Shown piece after piece: positions 57,308 to 64,000 of a stretch of DNA of 64,000 nt; position 1 is the stretch's first letter; every line of letters starts with the position of its first letter. The stretch covers positions 727,501 to 791,500 of the forward strand of contig JAKOGI010000085.1 in NCBI GenBank assembly GCA_029747015.1, in the 5' to 3' direction. Under the pieces are notes generated by a model, which was not told the DNA's origin, searched no databases, and worked only from the letters and a program-made list of their open reading frames with translations. This stretch comes from Carnegiea gigantea (taxonomy: Eukaryota; Streptophyta; Magnoliopsida; Caryophyllales; Cactaceae). Both the position numbers and the translations under genes were made by a program.

Positions 57308-60300
57308 CGTAATGTCCACGTACTTATTTTCTGTTAAGCTGTTTGTAACACCTTTTTATGTTATATAATCTTATTTTATTTAATGATACGAGTTAAATTA
57401 TTATTGACATGCCTATGTGAGCGATGATTTTATTAAAAAGAATATTATTGTCGCTTTTAAAATTATTATTATTATTGGCTTGAAAATCTTTCGATGATTT
57501 TTAGTAAACGTTAGTAATGATTATTAATGAATACTAAATCGAATAGGAACCCGAATACGATTAGGTTGTCAACCTTAGGAATAGTTCGACGTTTATTAAA
57601 TCGAACCTAGATATATTTAGGAATGAATAATCGATGAAGGGTCAGGTTATCGATTATTGAAGTTGGAGTTCGGGGTGCGAACTAAGCTAGCGGTAGTAAT
57701 CCTTAAACAGGTTGGAACAATGATAAAAAGATAGAGAGAGGGAGGGGCATTTTAGTAATTTTGCATGAGACAACCCCCCTCTCCTTCTTCTTCCTTCACG
57801 CGTGAACCGCCTTGACATTCTCTCTCTTCTCTCCGCTTCTCTCCTTCTTCCTCCTCATTCTCTGCCATACATATGGCTTTCATGCTCAAAACCCAGAGAA
57901 TTTTCGCCAGTCCAACCTGCAAAATGTTCCCATTTGACCTTCCCCACAGGCTGGCCATAATTTGGTGTGAATCTCGCCTAAGTTTTGAATGAACCCGCCA
58001 CGTTTCTGGCAGTTTTGGGCGGCGATTCAAGGCCCTAATGCTTATCAAAACTCATCCATGCAATTTAGCTTTTAGTTGCTTTAAAACCACTATAAATTGG
58101 GGGTGATTCGAGGCACCAGACGTCCACCACAAATTCAAGCTGGTGGGTGAAGTTTGGGTTAGATTAAAGGTTCAAATTTCGTGAGTTTGGGCATGATTTG
58201 GGTGCTGTCCGTGTGCCAGGAAGCATAAGCCGGGAATTGGAGTGGTTCGAACAGCTAAACTCAAGCCAGTCAACCCTTCGAACGAACACATAGCTCGGAA
58301 TCGAGGTGGAGATTTCTTTACTCCTAAATAGCTATTATTTTCAACGAATTTAACTAAATTAGTTAGTGCATGTTGATTTGAGGTTAGAAATCAGTTTGGG
58401 TAAATTTAGAATCGAGATTGAGGAATTACGAATGTGGTACTGCTCTTGGGTCAATTGCATGTCGAACTGATGCTAAATTTTTGTAACCGAGTAGTTTGGA
58501 GAAATCCTTAATAAATAGAATGTTGACTTAGCATTGTTATTCCATCAGTTTAATGGTTGAATTTCGTTTGAAGCTTTAGGATGCTAGTTGAAGTAATTGT
58601 GGAATAAACTGAATTATGTCTAATGGTTATGGCTAAATTGGTTTGGGCATGTTAATAGTCTATTCATAGTAATTACAATGAAATACTATGCCTACAGACA
58701 TTAGTTTGCAAACTAGAAAGTAAATATTGCTTTGAAGTTTCTATTTGGATTAGTTTATTCTACGTTAAATTCTAAGTTGGCTATTAAACATGAATGCCAT
58801 ACATACATACGATCGTTTTATGTATTGTTGGTTTGTGCATGTTAATAATAAACCGAGTTGGTAGTTGGATGGCTTGAGATGAAACTATTGAAGAATTCAA
58901 GGTTCTTGTGGTCGGTGCTGTGTGAGGAGGGAGCCTGGGTTGTGAATTACCGCAACCGTATGGATTGCGAGGCCATATGTGGCTTATTGGATAGATTCTG
59001 CCGAGTTGCGTTATGTAGTGTACGAATGTGCTATTTGTGAACCCCTTTTCCCCTTTGATGTATTACGTGACACTAAGTGGCTAATTCTTAAATTTTAGAC
59101 GTCTTTAAAACGTGGTCGTTAAAAAGCTTGTTTTATAATTGCGAACGCTTTAAATGTCAAGCTTGTTTTGTAATTGCGTATGCTTTAAATGTTGTCAGTT
59201 GCCGACTAATTTATCAAGTTGTTTGTGATCTAAAAAGGATCCTCAATCGTCGAATAATCAGTAAACGACCCAACTGACTGGTCAATAGGTCTAGAGTGTT
59301 GAGAACTTAGCTACACGTTTGTTCGAAAATGTTTTGAGGGCTTACCTTGTTCACACTTTCCTTTCGTATGATTTAGAAAGGATTGAAACAAACGGAGATG
59401 ACAACTGTAAATGTCAATTATGAGATTTTATCGAAATAAATGTTAACTAAGTACTTTAAGGCTTCAAATGTACTTCGACTTACGAGTTAGAAAGCCAGTA
59501 GAAAGTTCGAAGACATTTTGACACTTTAGTTTGTTTATATTTCCTCCTTGAGCTTAAAAGAATTTTTAAACGTATTAAAAAGGGCAACTAAAAATGTCTT
59601 TTACGCAGCCTCATCTGAATTATAAGTGAGCTAAGTACTTCAAGCTTTGAATAGTAGTGAGCTGAGAATGACTTAAGGTTTTAATTTGCTTAAGAACCCT
59701 TCTTTGAGTTTGAAAAGGACTTCAAATGAACTAAAATTCGGCAATTGAATGAGTTTATTACAAAACTTAATTTGAGTCATATGCTAGTTTGAATGAGTTT
59801 ATTACTTTAAGTTTCAATAAGCTTCGATTATGAATCTAGTTTCAATTAAACGCTAACTAAGTACTTTAAGTTCTAAATGAGTTTTGATTTACGAGTTCGC
59901 AAATTTGTTACGTTTATAAGAAATTTTTAAGCTAAGAATGAAAGAACCATAAACCATTACAAAAGTTATGGGTTGTTTTGTTAGAAAGCAAGACTTTAAT
60001 AAAGTAAGCAATAGAAAAGAGAAATAAAATATGATTTTAAAAGCTAAGAACGTGTTAGGCAATTGGCTAGACCTTAAGGGTGGAAACTGGACACAAAGAT
60101 GGCGTGAGCTGTTTTCCCCAAAGGTAATGTTGGGAGCTAGACACAAAGATGGCGTGAGCCGTTCTCGGGAACTAGACTCAAGTTATCACTATCATGGTGT
60201 GAGCTGTTCCCTAGATATATTATGATGTGTGACACGTGATAAACCTTGAGGGAGACTGGACTCAAGATATGACTATCTTGGGTGAGCTGTTTCCCCACAG

Positions 60301-61653
60301 AGGATAGTATCGAAGTTAGAGTTGCTCTGCTAAGACGCATTTTGGCCAAAACATTATGTTACATATACCCCGGAGATAACCTGAGTTGTGAGTGATGATC
60401 TCACTTAGGGCGCATGTAGATCTCCACTGGCTAGCACAATGTGATGATTTTATGCTAAGAGCATTTTTCCTACTTAGTAAGAAAAGGAATTGGCTTTTTG
60501 CCATTTTAAATATTTCAGAAAGGTAAGATTTTTAAGGGCCATTATGAGGCCTTATTGCGTAAGATTTGAAAAGCTCATAAGGTTCATTAGAGGGCTAAAA
60601 TGAAAGAGTTTTCCTTTTAAAGAATGTGAGCCCCAAGAGGCTAAGTAGAGTGTTTTCAAGAAAAGAAAGAAAGTTTCCTTGTATGTTGTTTGAATGTGAT
60701 TCATAGTATGATTTAAATGAAGTTTTTAAGGGAATATAGATATACTCTAGTAAAGCATAAAACTTTTCAGTTTTCAAAAGTATATACTCTACGAGGAAAA
60801 GCTCTTGTCAAGTCTTTCTTACCAACATAAGTATCTCAGAAACTTTTAGAAAGAATTATGAGTATTGAAGAAGCTAACTTGATTTATAAACCATTCTTGG
60901 AACGTAACACGAGTCACTTCATTTTCAGAAGTGAGTTTGAAAGCGTTTTACTCAGTCTTTGATGCTTGCTTGATTATGTCCCTAAATGCTTTCTAGTAGG
61001 AAAGTTTGGTCATTAAGGGCCTAGAAATGAGATGAGTGGCCGGAATAAAGTTTTAAGGATGGTAACTTCTCTTTAGGGACTATGATTGCCTAATATGATA
61101 GTAAAGTACAAATGCATGATATATGGCTATTATTAGTATTATTGCCTGTACCTATTTTGGTTTTAAGGAGTCGAGGAATTCTCACATAGCATGTGGTTGC
61201 TCATCCCTTTACTTACTCCCTTTTTCTAGGTCCAGTTAAGCAGGTATGAAGGGTACTTTGAAATTATTTTAATGCTGACCCATTAAGAGTCTTTTACCAG
61301 CCTTGCGAAGTGTTCGATGCTTATTATGTTGGAAATATGTAACTCACGTTGTATATGTAAGTATGTAGCCGGCTCTGTTCCTATATATGTATAATTCTGA
61401 CCCTTATGTTAGTTGTTTAATTGTGAGTAATCCTGGACGAGTGGCTTGAGGTGATGAATTTAGGTTATTTTAACACATGTACCTTTAGTTGAGCTAAGGC
61501 CCTAAAATGCTGCTAAAATAGGGGAAACTTTTGCAGTTTTGCTTAGAATGACTATCTAAATGCTAATCCAAACCCTCGATTTTCAAGAGCCGTAGGGATT
61601 TCCTTTTAGGAAGTCCTGGCGGTGTGGCCCCTCCTCGGGCTGGGGGTGTTACA
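57308..61653 (+). mobile_element. Giant solo LTR (4.35 kb) of a Gypsy-type element
   Basis: The ACTTT duplication is perfect at 57303-57307 and 61654-61658. The unit starts CGTAATGTCC (TG changed to CG) and ends GGGGGTGTTACA. It has no protein domain and no inner primer site, so it is an LTR without interior, left by LTR-LTR recombination. A deleted relative sits in Copia B. Degenerate repeats inside: a 36 bp pair at 59128-59190 (AGCTTGTTTTATAATTGCG) and about four 45-50 bp units at 60085-60300 (GGACACAAAGATGGCGTGAG). Tekay/Del-type LTRs reach large size and end in GTGTTACA, so a chromovirus is likely but not shown. Confidence 0.7.
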
Positions 61654-61658
61654 ACTTT

Positions 61659-62377
61659 GAGGTAAGCAAAACGCACAGCTAGCCATGTATAATATGCACG
61701 GTCATGTGTTCTAGGCAGAAACTCCCTGCAGGTCTGCACGGCTGGCCATACGTTTTTCCACAGCCATGCGTCCAAACTCGTACGCACGACTAGCCGTGCA
61801 TGATATGCATTGCCATGTGTTGGGGTATTTTGCACAGCCATGCTACCTTCTGGGCTTCTGGCTCTTCTCACTCTCTATCCCTGCACTCTCTCTTCTCTCT
61901 CCCTACTCTCTCTCTATCTATCTTGAGCATCTCAGCCACTCTCCCCTGTTTGCCGTCGCCGGTCGCTGCCAGCCCCAGCCAACGAACGCCAGCACCGTTC
62001 TCACCCCCCGCGCAATCAATCTCCCAATCTCTCTCTTTCCATCCTCTCATCTGCCTATCTACCTGGTCGCCGCCCCCCTCGCTCCCCAGTTGTCGGCAAA
62101 TGGCAACCTCTCCACCACTGCTGCCCCAACCTATCGCCAATGATCCGCCCAGTCGCCAGTCTCCAGCACCCTCCCCTCCCAACGCCCTCTCTTCCAATTC
62201 CACCACCACACAAAACCTTAACCCTCCGCCGTATCTAATCTACCAATTTTCAGAAATTTGGGGTTGATTTTATGCAATTAGGGGCTTCATTGAGTTGCTT
62301 TTTGCTTGAATTGGTGCCAATTGGTTGCATTGGCTAGAAATTGGGTTGCATTACATTGCATCTCCACTTTCATCTGC
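61659..62377 (+). other. Element E spacer with GCACGG motifs, upstream of the 3' ORF
   Basis: 61670-61850 holds at least five GCACGGCTGGCC/CCGTGCATG-like motifs. 61855-62240 is CT-rich and leader-like. Open frames here are low-complexity Pro/Ser/Leu and not supported as genes. Confidence 0.6.
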
Positions 62378-63684
62378 ATGGCTCCCAAAACTAAGGGTGG
62401 TTCATCCTCATCGACTCCCAAGCGAGGTACGAAGGCGACTAACACCTCCTCTAGCCACCCACCGGCTTCCCCTCCCGAGGTAACCGTGCTCAATCTCATT
62501 TTCCACATGTGATTAATAAGCATGGTATTGTGCTTGTTGACGATGCGCAACGCAAAAAGTACGATACTTTTGTTAATAGGAAGATTAGTGAACCTAAATA
62601 TCCAGATGTTGAATTGTTACAAGCATTAGGCATGTGGGATGACATACATGCATTACTTAATCATTTGGGCTGGTGTGATTATGTGCACTTGAGGTTTCCC
62701 GTGTATGAGAAATTGATGTCGAAGTTCTTTAGCTCCTTCACTATTAACACTGCGAGTGAGTACAATAGTAGGCGATGCTGCATTCGTTTGAGATTGGGTG
62801 ATCTCACACATCAAATGAATCTCGCTCGATTTAGCAAATTGTTGCAACTCCTACCATGTGGCATAGTTGATTTTATCGATTCGCAGGACAATAAGAGTGC
62901 CTTTTGGGGGAAGATCACGTGTCATGGCCAGCCCTACATCTCCTGTTCATCCAAAGCTGCCTCCATTTGCAACCCCGTCCTTAGGTACCTACAACGCCTT
63001 ACGGCGAACACCATTTTTCCCAGACTAGAGAGTCAAGGGGTGCCTCGGAGGGGTGAGCTATTTATTTTTTGGACGGCATTGCATGAGGTCCATATCTACA
63101 TTGCATTTCACTTCTTGTCTCAGCTTAAGGACCAAGCTAAGAGTCAGAACTCTGTCGTTGCCTCCGGGGGCATAGTTACAGCCCTCACCCATGGTTTAGG
63201 GCTTAGGAACCTCTTCCCCCTTAAGCGTATCCTTCTACCAAGTGGACGCCTCAACTCAGAGGCTTGTGTGCATATGGAGATCTTTACCGTGGTGGCTGGC
63301 CAGGTGTGGGTGAACCATCATGGTCAAGCCCTCTTTTATTTGCTTGACACCTCCCACGCCACCGTCACCAATGAAGTCAACTGGAGCTATGATGATGACC
63401 TTGATGATGAGGGTGATGCCGAGGCTACTGATGATGGCACCCAACCTCACGGTGGGGGCGCCATGGAGGGTACTTCTAGAGACCCCGGTCCACTGCTAGG
63501 ACTTCCTCCTACTCCTGCTACTACTAATGAGGTCGGACCCTCTGGCTTCACTGAGGGCCCAATCCGTCATTTTCTTTATGAGGAGTTTGGTCGCCTCCGC
63601 ATGAGGCTCAATCACATGACCGAGCAACACTCCCAGGACCATGCTGAGCTCCTCCGTCGACAAGACGAGGGGGATCGTCGGTAG
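62378..63684 (+). pseudogene. Athila ORF1-type / plant transposon protein in 3' position of element E
   Basis: The likely start is MAPKTKGGSSSSTPKRG at 62378. A one-base frameshift near 62480 separates it from a 391-residue open frame (62509-63681). The long part carries the Athila ORF1-like block: YDTFVNRKISEPKYPD, LGWCDYVHLRFPVYEKLMSK, FSSFTI, then RLRLGDLTHQMNLARFSKLL, and later RGELFIFWTALH and LFPLKRILLPSG. The C-terminus is acidic (DDDLDDEGDAEATDDG) and ends in a coiled-coil-like stretch (FGRLRMRLNHMTEQ). Its function is unknown; in related elements it lies where env-like genes occur. It is separated from the gag-protease part by the solo LTR and a GC-rich leader. Confidence 0.7.
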
Positions 63685-63825
63685 CGCAACCTTGAGCACC
63701 ATGTGTACTATGCCTATAAACACTTCGAGTGGCCCTACCCTTTATCGGATTGGCAGCCCCGCGGTCCTCCTCGTCCCTACTGATACATTGTGAGTATTTC
63801 CTTCTTCCCTTGTATTCCATGATTA

Positions 63826-63872
63826 TTTCTTTCATTGGAAACAATGAAAAGCTCAAGCATGGGGGAGTGATT
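63826..63872 (+). other. Late-element conserved block and purine tract of element E
   Basis: TTGGAAACAATGAAAAGCTC followed by AAGCATGGGGGAG resembles the TTGAGGACAATG...GTGGGGGAG block found after the coding region of Athila elements. It is a candidate purine tract; the LTR expected after it was not recognised inside the window. Confidence 0.5.
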
Positions 63873-64000
63873 GATGTATTTGAGGTGTCATACGAGATTG
63901 TTGTGTTTGGGAATTCGCTAGTGTAGTGTACATACATCCTCGCATCAGTTGCATTTAGGGTGCATTTAGTTTAATTGCATATAGTTTCTTATTTCATATT

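Larger units (their letters stand above)
53374..64000 (+). mobile_element. Athila-like Gypsy element E, polymerase-less, continues past the window
   Basis: The 5' LTR (53374-54727) is followed by the Athila-type primer site (AGTTTTTAGCGTCGTTGCTG), a gag remnant, a protease remnant, the spacer block CTTGGGAGGCAGCCCAAG (57203-57220), a 3' ORF (62378-63684) and a late-element block CAAGCATGGGGGAG (63855-63868). RT, RNase H and integrase are absent between protease and spacer. A solo LTR (57308-61653) interrupts it. The 3' LTR is not in the window. Confidence 0.75.

Noticed and set aside
57345..61653. DNA transposon bounded by TGTAACACC inverted ends
   Set aside because: Homology with the copy at 47161 extends left of 57345, and only the 57308 boundary has a matching 5 bp duplication (ACTTT).
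61766..62267. Overlapping frames of 113-155 codons on both strands
   Set aside because: They lie in CT-rich low-complexity leader of element E; the Pro/Ser/Leu runs reflect composition.

Overview
This 64 kb window is nuclear DNA of a flowering plant, most likely a woody or large-genome eudicot. The evidence is AT-rich intergenic sequence, GT-AG introns, plant-type LTR retrotransposons (Copia, and Gypsy/Athila with the tRNA-Asp-like primer site), an Au-type SINE, a Stowaway MITE, several hAT MITEs, an endogenous caulimovirid and two plant genes. The species cannot be named from the sequence alone.

Host genes are sparse. At the left edge an unidentified frame runs off the window on the minus strand. 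It points away from a three-exon nuclear gene for mitochondrial ribosomal protein uL14m (HUELLENLOS type; coding exons 3043-3076, 6512-6606 and 6796-7173), whose 3.4 kb first intron holds an old internal duplication and a TIR transposon. A single-exon SAUR gene lies at 42549-43100. A minus-strand RNase H-like fragment lies at 37243-37644. No other intact host gene was found.

The rest is layered mobile DNA. From left to right: a hAT-like element (7348-8268); a decayed, nearly genome-length endogenous pararetrovirus (about 8690-15157, domain order coat, movement, protease, RT, RNase H, extra frame, promoter, polyA signal); a Tourist-like element (15792-16103); Copia element A on the minus strand (17080-22606, TSD ATTAT) with an odd double-LTR leader; an Au SINE (22692-22872); Copia element D (23503-33837, TSD AAGAT), split by Gypsy element C (23757-29008, TSD GTCCT); a 2 kb hAT element (34298-36341); a TIR element with subterminal tandem arrays (38828-39718); a hAT MITE (40345-40874) almost touching a Stowaway MITE (40886-41174); Copia element B (44922-51288, TSD AAATC), which hosts a hAT MITE (45630-46213, TSD GGATGAAC) and an internally deleted giant LTR (47161-48035); and an Athila-like element E (53374 to beyond the window) that carries gag, protease and a 3' ORF but no polymerase, and that received a 4.3 kb solo LTR (57308-61653, TSD ACTTT) of the same family as the copy in B.

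All retroelement and viral reading frames carry stops or frameshifts, so the region appears to be a graveyard of insertions. Nesting and TSDs give a relative order: D before C; B before its hAT and its giant-LTR copy; E before the solo LTR. The most unusual items are the caulimovirid with coat ahead of movement protein, the TRIM-like segment between the 5' LTR and gag of Copia A, the giant solo LTR pair, the polymerase-less Athila relative, and the DNA element with direct-orientation subterminal arrays.
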